Below are positions 55,908 through 64,000 of a stretch of DNA of 64,000 nucleotides, in pieces. The DNA lies in NCBI RefSeq assembly GCF_016595495.1, contig NZ_JAENIM010000008.1:124001-188000 (forward strand), given 5' to 3'. This DNA comes from Persicirhabdus sediminis (GTDB lineage Bacteria; Verrucomicrobiota; Verrucomicrobiia; Verrucomicrobiales; Akkermansiaceae). The notes beneath the pieces are model-generated. The model saw only the letters and a list, made by a program, of their open reading frames with translations. It made no database searches and was not told the origin of the DNA. Position 1 is the stretch's first letter, and every line of letters begins with the position of its first letter. Position numbers and translations under genes: made by a program.

Positions 55908-57098
55908 ATGTTTGAAAACGTAGAACAGGCAGCGCCGGATCCGATTCTTGGATTGACCGAAGTTTTTAATCAAGACCCTAACGTTGAGAAGATCAATCTC
56001 GGTGTAGGCGTCTATCAGGACACTAGTGGTAAAACACCAGTGTTGCCGTCAGTCAAACAGGCTGAAGCGATTGTTCTGGAGAAGGAAGTCTCTAAAGGCT
56101 ACCTGCCAATTCCAGGCCTTCCAGCATATGGCAAAGCCGTTCAGACTTTGCTCTTTGGTGCTGATAGTGAGTTGCTCACATCAGGCCGCCTGTTCACAGC
56201 TCACACACCAGGTGGTACTGGTGCCCTTCGTGTAGCTGGTGATTTTCTTAAGCAAAAGACTGGTGCCAAAAAAGTTTGGCTCACCACACCTACTTGGCCT
56301 AACCACGGACCAATCTTTGCCGCAGCTGGATTAGAAAACGAAGGATTCGCTTGGTACAATGCCGAGACTAAGAGCTTCGATCTAGCCGCTGCTCTGGAAG
56401 CAATCGCTAAAATGCCAGCTGGCGACATCATCGTCCTGCACGCATGCTGTCACAACCCAACAGGCTGTGATCCAACAGTAGCTGAGTGGAAGCAAATCGC
56501 TGAAGCAGTAGCTGAGCGCGGACTCCTTCCGGTAATCGACTTCGCTTACCAAGGTTTTGCTAACGGAATCGAAGAAGACGCAGAAGGCCTTCGCCTGATG
56601 ACTTCTATCTTCGGCGAAGCCATCATCTGTAGCTCGTTCTCTAAGAACTTCGGTCTCTACCGTGAGCGCACAGGTGCAGTGACTATCATCAGCAAAGACG
56701 CTGACACTGCTGGTAAAGTAGCTAGCCAAGCTAAAGTTGTAATCCGCTCAAACTACTCTAACCCACCATCACACGGTGGCCAGATCGTAGCGACTATCTT
56801 TGAAGACGCAGCTCTCATGGACATGTGGAAAGCTGACCTCACAGAAATGCGCGAGCGCATCAATGGTGTTCGTGGATCACTCGTTAGCGGACTCGCAGCT
56901 CTGCAGTCAGACGTTGACTTCTCATTTGTTGCTCAGCAGCGCGGCATGTTCTCACTGCTCGGCCTCAGCCAAGAGCAAGTGAAAGAACTTCGCGAGAAGC
57001 ACTCCATCCACATGGTTGGATCTAGCCGCATCAACCTGGCTGGACTTAGCGAGAACAACATCGAGCGCTTCTGCAAGGCTGTTGCTAGCGTGCTCTAA
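55908..57098 (+). CDS. aspC: Aspartate/aromatic aminotransferase, class I (AspC/TyrB type)
   Basis: 396 residues, the size of AspC. PLP enzyme of the I-alpha subgroup: INLGVGVYQDTSGKTPVLPS at the start, TPTWPNHGPIF, HACCHNPTGCDPT, DFAYQGFANG, and the Schiff-base lysine K246 in SFSKNFGLYRER. It converts aspartate/2-oxoglutarate and probably aromatic amino acids; TyrB-like activity cannot be excluded. ATG 55908 follows attccc-type sequence (ttcccatt) with no ribosome site. A perfect terminator follows. Confidence 0.95.
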   Translation: MFENVEQAAPDPILGLTEVFNQDPNVEKINLGVGVYQDTSGKTPVLPSVKQAEAIVLEKEVSKGYLPIPGLPAYGKAVQTLLFGADSELLTSGRLFTAHTPGGTGALRVAGDFLKQKTGAKKVWLTTPTWPNHGPIFAAAGLENEGFAWYNAETKSFDLAAALEAIAKMPAGDIIVLHACCHNPTGCDPTVAEWKQIAEAVAERGLLPVIDFAYQGFANGIEEDAEGLRLMTSIFGEAIICSSFSKNFGLYRERTGAVTIISKDADTAGKVASQAKVVIRSNYSNPPSHGGQIVATIFEDAALMDMWKADLTEMRERINGVRGSLVSGLAALQSDVDFSFVAQQRGMFSLLGLSQEQVKELREKHSIHMVGSSRINLAGLSENNIERFCKAVASVL

Positions 57099-57123
57099 TC
57101 GCTGAATTAATTCTTATCTAGCT

Positions 57124-57158
57124 TACCGTCTCAGCTACCAGCTGAGGCGGTAATTTTT
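57124..57158 (+). terminator. Terminator after aspC
   Basis: 13-bp stem taccgtctcagct / agctgaggcggta (57124-57136 / 57140-57152) with one G-U pair, 3-nt loop, followed by AATTTTTT. Confidence 0.93.
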
Positions 57159-57208
57159 TGTCAAAAATTTGTCATTGGCCAACTGGCTGGAAATGATAAT
57201 TTCCAATC

Positions 57209-57607
57209 ATGGATATATTGGAGGCCGTTATTTATGCAGACGATCTAGTTGCCGCTGAGGAGTTTTACAACAAATTGTTAGTCCGTCAGCCATTGATAAA
57301 AGATGAAGGTAAACACATCTTCTATCGTCTCCAATCAAGCATGTTGCTGATTTTTAATGCCGAGCAGTCAAGCGTCCAGTGCGTGAGTGACAAACACCCC
57401 ATTCCTGCCCACGGCGCCAAAGGGCCTGGTCACGTTTGTTTGTCTATGATGGGCATTGAGCCAGCAGTCTGGAGAAAGCGCCTAGCTGAGTTAGACATCG
57501 AGTTAGAACAAGACATCACCTGGCCTAACGATGGGGTGTCGCTCTACTTTCGTGATCCAGCTGGCAATAGCATAGAAATTGCTACGCCGAAGATGTGGGG
57601 GTTTTAG
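57209..57607 (+). CDS. VOC-family (glyoxalase/bleomycin-resistance fold) protein
   Basis: 132 residues, one VOC unit of two beta-alpha-beta-beta-beta modules. Start LEAVIYADDLVAAEEFYNKL and end LYFRDPAGNSIEIATP are hallmarks; H in GPGHVCLS and E in NSIEIA are likely metal ligands. The substrate is unknown (dioxygenase, epimerase or resistance proteins share the fold). Its stop is 10 bp from the end of the convergent alpha-2-macroglobulin gene. Confidence 0.88.
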   Translation: MDILEAVIYADDLVAAEEFYNKLLVRQPLIKDEGKHIFYRLQSSMLLIFNAEQSSVQCVSDKHPIPAHGAKGPGHVCLSMMGIEPAVWRKRLAELDIELEQDITWPNDGVSLYFRDPAGNSIEIATPKMWGF

Positions 57608-57616
57608 CTCTCATGC

Positions 57617-60600
57617 TTACTCAGATTTTTCAGCTACCACTGGCTGCTGAGTGCTAATGGTGGCGCTAGCCGTATTCGCGCGCATGCTCGGGTCATACAT
57701 CGCTTCTACTTTTGCAGCTGGTGCAGTCGCGGTGCCAGCAAAGGCAACTCTGGCTAGATAGCTGATTTGCTGCGCTTCTCCCGACCATGACTTGTTGAGG
57801 AAAAACCGCGCCTTATCACCTCTGAGCTCGCGGTGGCTGATGCGCCAGTCGCGGCTGATCTTCGCGCTGTGTACCGAACTTTGTGAGTCGAAGTGGTCAT
57901 TGATGATCTCAAACACACTTGGTAGCCTGTCCTCGATGGCGACGTAGCGAATGTCGGATGGGAAGCTAATCGTTAGCGTAACTTTGACGAGATCTCCAAC
58001 AGACGGTTTATCTAGTGGCAGTTCGCTGCCGTCGGCCTGCACCACAGTGTATCTTCTATCAATAGCTAGCCCTCCAGAGGAACTAATCTTTGTCTCCTTC
58101 GACTGCGGTTTTGCGCTCAAACTGAGCTTGGCAAACAAGGGGGTATCGCTAGTAGCCACCAGGCTCTGGCCATTTTCCAGCTGGAACACATGGTGCTGAG
58201 CTGAGCTGGTTTTATCGATAGAGCCCTGTAACGTTCCCTGATTAGACGTTAGCGAGTATTTGCTAGATCCGCTAGAGTGGCTAAGTGATTTTTCATAGCT
58301 AGCCATGCCCTGCAATGCCCAGCTATTCATCCATGTTGAGCGCCAGTTTCCATTAGCTGACCGTGATGCCAGTAGATCAATCACAGCATCGTCTATCATC
58401 TCAGCTGGTGCTTTCAGCTGGCTCAGCGCCATCAGGCGTGTGGATGAATCCGTTGACCCAGCCATCCAGCTGGAGCTATTTGTGTAGCTTGTTTTCTTTT
58501 CCACAAGACTGAGCGCAGTTTCTCTATCACCACCTGATAGGTCGATAGCCATGGCGAGAAATGATTTAGCTGTTTGGCTGAGCTGGTCTCTATCTTCGTA
58601 GATACGATTTTGTATAGAACGCTGCGGTTGTTCAGCTAGGGCGAGTACATAGAGTGTTCTGCAGAGAATGTCATTATTCCAGTCATTGTCTTCGATCTTG
58701 CTCTTGCGCACATCTTTGATAATCCAATTTGTTAGTTTGGCTAGACTCGAGTTGTCCACTTTGGCTCCTCTTTTTTCAGCTAGAATGAGAGCCATGGCCC
58801 CATAGCTCGATGCCCAGCGTTCAGAACTAGAGCCACTTGGCCAGTAGGCGAGTCCGCCGTCAGTGGTTTGCATGCTCAGCAGGCGGTCCGCTCCTTTTTG
58901 TAATGCGAGCATGACATCGGCTTCATTCACTTCTTTAAATGCTGGCACGATGTGTTTCAGTTCGTTCACTGTTAGCCACGGCATCATTGAGGACGTTGTT
59001 TGCTCAACACAGCCGTATGGGTACTTCAGCAGGTAGTCTGCTGCTCCAGCTGCTTCTAGCAAGCGTGAGTTAGAAACCGTTACTTCTAGCTGGCCTCTGC
59101 CAGCTAGTAGCTCGGCGTCAAGTTGATCCGCCAGCGCTGTATTGCCGTCGATACGTGCATAGACAACTTGCGTCAGCAGTGGTGTCGGGTAGGTGCTTTC
59201 GAAGCTGTTGGTGATGTTATCGCTATGCCGTTGAATCATGGAGGCATTCAGCGTGGCTCCTTCTAGCTGCTTAGGCTTGGCTGACCATGTCCACTGCACG
59301 GTACCAGTTTTACTCACATTGATAGGAAAGCTAACTTCAGCGGATTGGCCTTTTTTCAGCTGGATTGATTTTGTGCTGCTGTGGCTACTGCCATTGGTAG
59401 ACACCAGCTCGCAGATGTCGTTAGTTTCTAGAGTTACCTCCCAGCTGCCGTCGTAGTCGCTGTTATTTTGCACCAGAACCATTGGCTCCAGCTGGTCGCC
59501 TTCGCTTACGTATCTTGGAGGCATTGGCTCTAGCATGAGTTCTTTATCTACCACAAAGCTCGATGTGGATGAGCCAAACTGATCTGCGCCTTGTGCGGCC
59601 AGAGCGACCACTCGATACGTTGTTAGTGTGTCAGGTGTGGTGAAGCTTACAGAAAAGTTACCTTTTTTATCAGTCATTACCGTAGGCTGCCAGACAGCAC
59701 TGGGGTCGAAATCCTCACGTGTTGCGATGTCTAGACGTGGTGCGGCGGCAAAGGCGTCATCGCCGCCAATAACAAATCCTTTATTAGCCATATAACGCAG
59801 TTCTGGGTTTTCACTGAGGTAGTTAGAAAATGAGTTTCCGCAGGTCATGCTCAATGGCCGAGAGGCAAAGAAGAACTTCAGCCAGTTTGGGTTGTTGTAG
59901 CCCATTACCGCTAGAGTGCCTTCGTCGACGGCAAATAAGGTAACCTCGGCATTAGCTGCTGGTTTTCCTGCGGCGTCTTTAACCGAGCCACTCAGCGTAA
60001 TTTCGCTAGCTGGAAGTGATGAGTGTGATGGCGCGATGATTGTTATCTCGAGTTCTTTGGCGGGATCGAGCACGGCAAATTCGCAGTAACCGATGCGCAT
60101 GTCGGCGTGTTTGTATTTGTGTGGGCTGTCGAGAGCGCCACGCACCACCATCACGGAGACAAAGGCATTTGGCGCTAGCTCGGCGTCGATTGGAATTTCT
60201 ATCACTGGCTTTTCTGAGCTAAGCTGCATCTGGAAATGCTGCATCACATTTTCCCTCTCAAGGGTGACCAATGCGGTACCATCTATCGGCGTCATGACGA
60301 GGATTCTTGCGGTATCCCCAGCGGTGTATGTTTTTTGCTCGGGCACAAGTTTGATCTTATTGCCATCTTCAGTAGACCACGCGTAATCGTTGGCTCCGTA
60401 GACGTGTACGGCGGTCACTGTTTTCACGGTGCGGCCTTGTTTGTCTTGGCTAGTTAGGGTGATGAGATGTTCCCCAGTTAGGTCAGACGAAAATGTAAAC
60501 TTGGCGGATTTCCCAGCTGGAATCGTTAATTTGCTAGAGCTGATTTTGCTGATGCGTTCTTCGTTGTTAACGCGCATTTTTCCATCACTGTTACGTACTT

Positions 60601-63346
60601 TTGTAGTCTCGTGATAGACACGCTCCACGCTCACCTCAAGCTCTTGATCCTCAGCTGCCAGTTCCCCATTGATGTCGACCGCGAGGATGTCTAACTCAGC
60701 GCTATCTCCGATGCGCATAAGTTTATTGATGCGCGAAATACCTAGGTAAATAGAGCAGGGGTGAATAGTGGTATTGCTATTGGTAGTCAGCGTTTGCTCG
60801 CGGCTGTCGGTGACTTCTGCGGTCACTGAAAGCATCAGAGGGGAGGGAAATTCGCTAGCTGGAACTTCGAGCTCTTTGCTTATATTTCCATCTTCGTCGA
60901 GTAGCAGGTTGCCGTTGAGCGATTTGCTAGAAGGTACATTTGACTCGCTTTGATAGGAATCGTTGTAGCCATAGTAATGTGCCCAGTAGCCGTAGTCGTA
61001 ATGGCGATGGTTGCCAAATTTGTAGTCACGGAATTTCTCGGGATAGAAACCCACATTGCGGCTAAATAAATGCCATGCAACTCTAGCTGAGGCGACGGGC
61101 ATGCCTTGGTAGTAATTTGCTTTGGCTGACCAGGTGATTTTTTCACTGGCGATTTCCGGCTCATCTATCTGGCTGGATACCTCAAAGGCATTGCGACGGA
61201 ATTCTTGCACGTGAAATCCGCTGCGGAAATTATACATTTGCTCCCACCTCCAGTTAGAAATGGATTCTGGCTTAGCTGGTCCAACGAGTTTGAACTCGAC
61301 CGTGAAATACCCTACGGTTTCGTTAGGCAGAGTGAATGATTTGTCGAAGGCACCTTTTTCAGAGAACTCGATATCTTCGGAGATGAGTGAGCGCGAGCGG
61401 CTGTCGTTAATGATTAACTTGGCAGATTTGATATCGCTGAACTTGACTGAAGATCCTTCTAGCTGGCGCAGTAGCGCCTTCAGGTTGACTTGCTCGCCTG
61501 GACGATAGAGTGATCTATCAGTGAAGATAGAGAGCTTTTGAATTTTATCGGCTGGGGCATCCCAGCTGTAGTTGATAGGGAAGCGCCACATGGAAATATT
61601 TTGCATCTGCCTATCAAAGGGAACGATATATTGATCGTCATCTTTGCTGGCTACTAGATGAGTGATTGAGTCGTTGTTAGCTAGGATGACAACGCCATTT
61701 TGGTCGGCCTCATATTGTTCGATAAACTGGGCGTCATCGCCGTAGGCTTTGATCGTGAAATTAGGAATGGGTTTGCCATTGTTATAGCTGAATCCATAGA
61801 TCATGGTCTGTTGAGCTCCTTGCTTCCAGCTGAGGCCGATGTCAGTTAGTTGGATGATAGACTGGCTAATACAGCCACTGTTTGGCGCTAATTTTTTTGC
61901 TTTCCCCTCAACTGAAGCAAACATCAAGCTCGGCTTGCGATTGCCCTGTAGAACCTCGTTCCAGCTGAGTTTGATTTCAGCGCTGGTGTCGATTTTGTTA
62001 TCTAGGAATATCTCGCTATCGTAGATGGATTTTCCTGAGACGAGTGAGAAGGGGAGTGATTGTTTTGGGCTGACAGTTTGTCCGTTATGCCCCCAGCCAG
62101 TGTAATGTTGATAGCCTAGCATGGCGCGAACCGCTTGTTCGGCGTCGAGATGTTTGATGCGAATTCTAGCGGAGTCTATATTGACGGTATCTATGTTATA
62201 GTCGCGGCTGCCGTAAAGTTGCTGAGCTGTGATGAATGATGGCAGCGCGATGCCCGGCGCGAGCCGATAGAATGTAAAATCTCGTCTATCATCTTCAGCT
62301 AGATATAGCCCGTTGATAGAACTTAGGCCTTTTTTGATGGTGATGTTCCAGCTTTCTCGTTGTGAGAACTGCCCTTTAATGGTGAGCGTTTTTTTATCAT
62401 CTTCTAGCTGATAGCGGATGTTGGCCAACTTAGGGCTCAGATTGATATACTCGGGGAGTTTGTCGATGGTGGATTGATCTAGCGGGTAGTTGAAATGAAT
62501 CTTAAGCGTTCTCGGCTGATTGGCTTCTACCGCAGGGGTGATGTTATCAATTTCGAATGCATTGAGGTCGCCAATCCACTGAGATGTACTGCGTGCTGTT
62601 CTTGCTGTTCTTGATTTGTTAGGCGTGTCGGCTGGTATTACCAAATACCAGTTTTGGCCAATTGGTAGTGGTTTGATAGGTTCTATAACAACCGCGGTTG
62701 AAAGTGGGGCCTCGTCGGCAAGTTCTAGCTGGGCGATTTCCTTCAACTCAGGGTTGATGGCTTCGCGGAAGCGCTGAAGTCGGGGTTTTACTCTGTAGTA
62801 GTCAGATTGGCAATCGGCCCAAGTAGCGGTGCGCGCTTTGACTGGCACCTTCACCCCTGACTTGTCCTGAAAGTAGACCAGCAGCGGCATGTTCTCGGCA
62901 TTGATTTCGTCGTTGAAGGCTAGATAGACTTTTGGGCTCCTTGAGTAGGCTAAGCTATCTCCTATGGTGCGGCTACGGACGACGTCGAATGATTCGCTAT
63001 TGATGAGAAAATCATTGCCTCTCTGAATTGCGGAACCGTCTAGGTGGCTGGCTTCGGCGACGATTTCTAGCTTGTATTTGATGCCGATGATAGGCAGCTG
63101 GCCGGGAATGAATTCTGCTTTGTTAGGCGTGTGCCATTTGAGCATTCCGCGCACCTCGGGAGTTACCTTAACAAGTGTATTTTGCGCGACTTTACCTACC
63201 TGATCGTCGCCAACCATCTGTTTCTCGAAAGTGACAAAGATCTTCGACTCTGGCGTCCATTTACGACTGCTGGACTTAAATACTGGGGAGGCGAGTGTGA
63301 ACTGGACGAGCAGTAGACTCAGGATGGTGAAAGGGAGTAGCTTCAT
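57617..63346 (-). CDS. Bacterial alpha-2-macroglobulin family protein
   Basis: 1909 residues from ATG 63346 (MKLLPFTILSLLLVQFTLAS is the signal; no lipobox Cys, so not the lipoprotein class). N-terminal strand domains, MG-like units, the bait region, and a middle section near residues 775-815 very rich in Tyr, His and Phe (HYDYGYWAHYYGYND). TPDTLTTYRVVALAAQG and the thioester motif YPYGCVEQTTS with Cys near residue 1445 are intact, then the helical toroid (GGLAYWPSGSSSERWASSYG). These proteins trap proteases or defend the periplasm and usually sit beside pbpC; that partner is not here. A redoxin gene is next upstream on the same strand. Confidence 0.93.
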   Translation of the reverse strand: MKLLPFTILSLLLVQFTLASPVFKSSSRKWTPESKIFVTFEKQMVGDDQVGKVAQNTLVKVTPEVRGMLKWHTPNKAEFIPGQLPIIGIKYKLEIVAEASHLDGSAIQRGNDFLINSESFDVVRSRTIGDSLAYSRSPKVYLAFNDEINAENMPLLVYFQDKSGVKVPVKARTATWADCQSDYYRVKPRLQRFREAINPELKEIAQLELADEAPLSTAVVIEPIKPLPIGQNWYLVIPADTPNKSRTARTARSTSQWIGDLNAFEIDNITPAVEANQPRTLKIHFNYPLDQSTIDKLPEYINLSPKLANIRYQLEDDKKTLTIKGQFSQRESWNITIKKGLSSINGLYLAEDDRRDFTFYRLAPGIALPSFITAQQLYGSRDYNIDTVNIDSARIRIKHLDAEQAVRAMLGYQHYTGWGHNGQTVSPKQSLPFSLVSGKSIYDSEIFLDNKIDTSAEIKLSWNEVLQGNRKPSLMFASVEGKAKKLAPNSGCISQSIIQLTDIGLSWKQGAQQTMIYGFSYNNGKPIPNFTIKAYGDDAQFIEQYEADQNGVVILANNDSITHLVASKDDDQYIVPFDRQMQNISMWRFPINYSWDAPADKIQKLSIFTDRSLYRPGEQVNLKALLRQLEGSSVKFSDIKSAKLIINDSRSRSLISEDIEFSEKGAFDKSFTLPNETVGYFTVEFKLVGPAKPESISNWRWEQMYNFRSGFHVQEFRRNAFEVSSQIDEPEIASEKITWSAKANYYQGMPVASARVAWHLFSRNVGFYPEKFRDYKFGNHRHYDYGYWAHYYGYNDSYQSESNVPSSKSLNGNLLLDEDGNISKELEVPASEFPSPLMLSVTAEVTDSREQTLTTNSNTTIHPCSIYLGISRINKLMRIGDSAELDILAVDINGELAAEDQELEVSVERVYHETTKVRNSDGKMRVNNEERISKISSSKLTIPAGKSAKFTFSSDLTGEHLITLTSQDKQGRTVKTVTAVHVYGANDYAWSTEDGNKIKLVPEQKTYTAGDTARILVMTPIDGTALVTLERENVMQHFQMQLSSEKPVIEIPIDAELAPNAFVSVMVVRGALDSPHKYKHADMRIGYCEFAVLDPAKELEITIIAPSHSSLPASEITLSGSVKDAAGKPAANAEVTLFAVDEGTLAVMGYNNPNWLKFFFASRPLSMTCGNSFSNYLSENPELRYMANKGFVIGGDDAFAAAPRLDIATREDFDPSAVWQPTVMTDKKGNFSVSFTTPDTLTTYRVVALAAQGADQFGSSTSSFVVDKELMLEPMPPRYVSEGDQLEPMVLVQNNSDYDGSWEVTLETNDICELVSTNGSSHSSTKSIQLKKGQSAEVSFPINVSKTGTVQWTWSAKPKQLEGATLNASMIQRHSDNITNSFESTYPTPLLTQVVYARIDGNTALADQLDAELLAGRGQLEVTVSNSRLLEAAGAADYLLKYPYGCVEQTTSSMMPWLTVNELKHIVPAFKEVNEADVMLALQKGADRLLSMQTTDGGLAYWPSGSSSERWASSYGAMALILAEKRGAKVDNSSLAKLTNWIIKDVRKSKIEDNDWNNDILCRTLYVLALAEQPQRSIQNRIYEDRDQLSQTAKSFLAMAIDLSGGDRETALSLVEKKTSYTNSSSWMAGSTDSSTRLMALSQLKAPAEMIDDAVIDLLASRSANGNWRSTWMNSWALQGMASYEKSLSHSSGSSKYSLTSNQGTLQGSIDKTSSAQHHVFQLENGQSLVATSDTPLFAKLSLSAKPQSKETKISSSGGLAIDRRYTVVQADGSELPLDKPSVGDLVKVTLTISFPSDIRYVAIEDRLPSVFEIINDHFDSQSSVHSAKISRDWRISHRELRGDKARFFLNKSWSGEAQQISYLARVAFAGTATAPAAKVEAMYDPSMRANTASATISTQQPVVAEKSE

Positions 63347-63461
63347 GATCAGAAAAAATTCAAACCATATACTAGACATAAACAGCCGCAGTCGGCGATG
63401 AAATTTAGTTTAAATATTTGTCAGCAATGAGATGATTTTGTCTTGGCTGATAGTTAGGATA

Positions 63462-63493
63462 CAAAAAAAGGCATGCCGACTGCCGGCATGCCT
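63462..63493 (-). terminator. Terminator of the SCO1/TlpA-like gene
   Basis: 10-bp stem aggcatgccg / cggcatgcct (63469-63478 / 63484-63493), 5-nt loop; on the minus strand a run of seven or more T follows. Confidence 0.92.
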
Positions 63494-63517
63494 AGGTATT
63501 AAAGTTGGATAGTTAGG

Positions 63518-64000
63518 TTAGTTTGCTAGGCACCATTCGATGTGCTTAACGAGCTTGTCCTTTTCGTACGCGTAACGTTCAGGCTCTTTGCTTTGATCGA
63601 TGTTAAAGAGGTTGAACATGCCGCGCATTTGCAGTTCATCATCAAATACGGCGATGCGCATGTCGTGGGCGATTTGCCCAGGTGTGGCGCTTTTTTCAAA
63701 GCGGTTGTATTTCAGCTGATCCTGTCCGTATTCTAGCAGTTCATCTTTATCGGTACGCATCAGCCACCATTTTGAGGTATCAATGCTGAGCTGGTTAGAA
63801 AAATCTGCCATCCACTCTGGGGTATCCATTTCGGGATCAACCGTGATGCTAACAATGTGAAATTTTGGGTTGTCTCTGAACATTTCCTGAAGCTCGCGCA
63901 ATACGATGATGTTGTCTTTGGCGCATTCCGGGCAGCGGCTGTAGAACTGGGCAAAGACCCAAACTTTGCCTTTCAAGTCTAGCAAGTCGACGTCTTCGCC
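63518..64000 (-). CDS. SCO1/SenC- or TlpA-like thioredoxin-fold protein (5' end outside window)
   Basis: At least 160 residues. The frame stays open to the right edge (the residues before LLDLKGKVWVFAQF read EDVD), so the start lies beyond 64000. Motifs: FAQFYSRCPECAKDN with the CxxC pair, ITVDPEMDTPEWMADF (the SCO1-like DP.DTPE pattern), then TPGQIAHDMRIAVFDD with a histidine in the SCO1 copper-ligand position. It could deliver copper to cytochrome oxidase or act as a periplasmic redoxin. CPEC is shorter than the SCO1 CxxxC, so TlpA-like chemistry remains possible. Confidence 0.8.
   Translation of the reverse strand, partial: GEDVDLLDLKGKVWVFAQFYSRCPECAKDNIIVLRELQEMFRDNPKFHIVSITVDPEMDTPEWMADFSNQLSIDTSKWWLMRTDKDELLEYGQDQLKYNRFEKSATPGQIAHDMRIAVFDDELQMRGMFNLFNIDQSKEPERYAYEKDKLVKHIEWCLAN

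Overview
The window reads as chromosomal DNA of a Verrucomicrobiota-type bacterium, probably marine and polysaccharide-degrading. The support is indirect, because no rRNA or tRNA gene was found. It rests on sulfatases, a PEP-CTERM protein, an SLA1-homology (SHD1) domain, a BlaI/M56 pair, very large LamG/G8 secreted proteins, and C-termini of the type 'thrombospondin-3-like acidic repeat ... FYR'. Base composition is near balanced by eye. The hexamer AGCTGG/CCAGCT is strikingly common everywhere, and almost no gene has a visible Shine-Dalgarno sequence.

Layout. 1-8.1 kb: an M56 (BlaR1-like) receptor with an unusual secretin-like tail and its BlaI repressor, divergent from katG. 8.1-14.9 kb: yqeY, small membrane proteins, ppnP, a secreted cytochrome c protein, a lipoprotein, and a KefB/KefC-type antiporter with its KefF/KefG-type partner. 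15.2-26.4 kb: an arylsulfotransferase-like secreted protein, hisB-hisH, a secreted coiled protein, an FAD oxidoreductase overlapping an MnmM-type methyltransferase (a likely two-gene replacement for MnmC), a PEP-CTERM protein, a thioredoxin-like protein and an ABC-F ATPase.

26.4-32.3 kb is an accessory, repeat-rich stretch. It holds dispersed intergenic repeats framing small secreted or orphan ORFs, a REP-associated (Y1/HUH) transposase, a nine-copy 29-bp tandem repeat, REP-like hairpins, and the degraded 3' end of a third giant gene lying in frame behind an SHD1-hydrolase gene. 32.3-51.8 kb is a surface polysaccharide locus: sulfatase, two tandem paralogous proteins of about 2500 residues (G8 + parallel beta-helix + four LamG + cadherin-like + discoidin domains), and a second, divergent sulfatase.

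51.8-57.6 kb is housekeeping on the plus strand: a membrane protein, acpP, an unknown conserved-looking protein, a LysM protein with an apparently inactivated L,D-transpeptidase domain, accA, an AspC-type aminotransferase and a VOC protein. 57.6-64 kb on the minus strand carries a bacterial alpha-2-macroglobulin with an intact thioester motif and a SCO1/TlpA-like redoxin cut by the right edge. Perfect hairpins with T-runs separate most transcription units.

Best candidates for new biology are the M56-secretin-like fusion, the split MnmC-like operon, the pseudo-L,D-transpeptidase, the paired giant G8 proteins beside sulfatases, the transposase/repeat/small-ORF cassettes, and a hisB promoter apparently built inside the upstream terminator.
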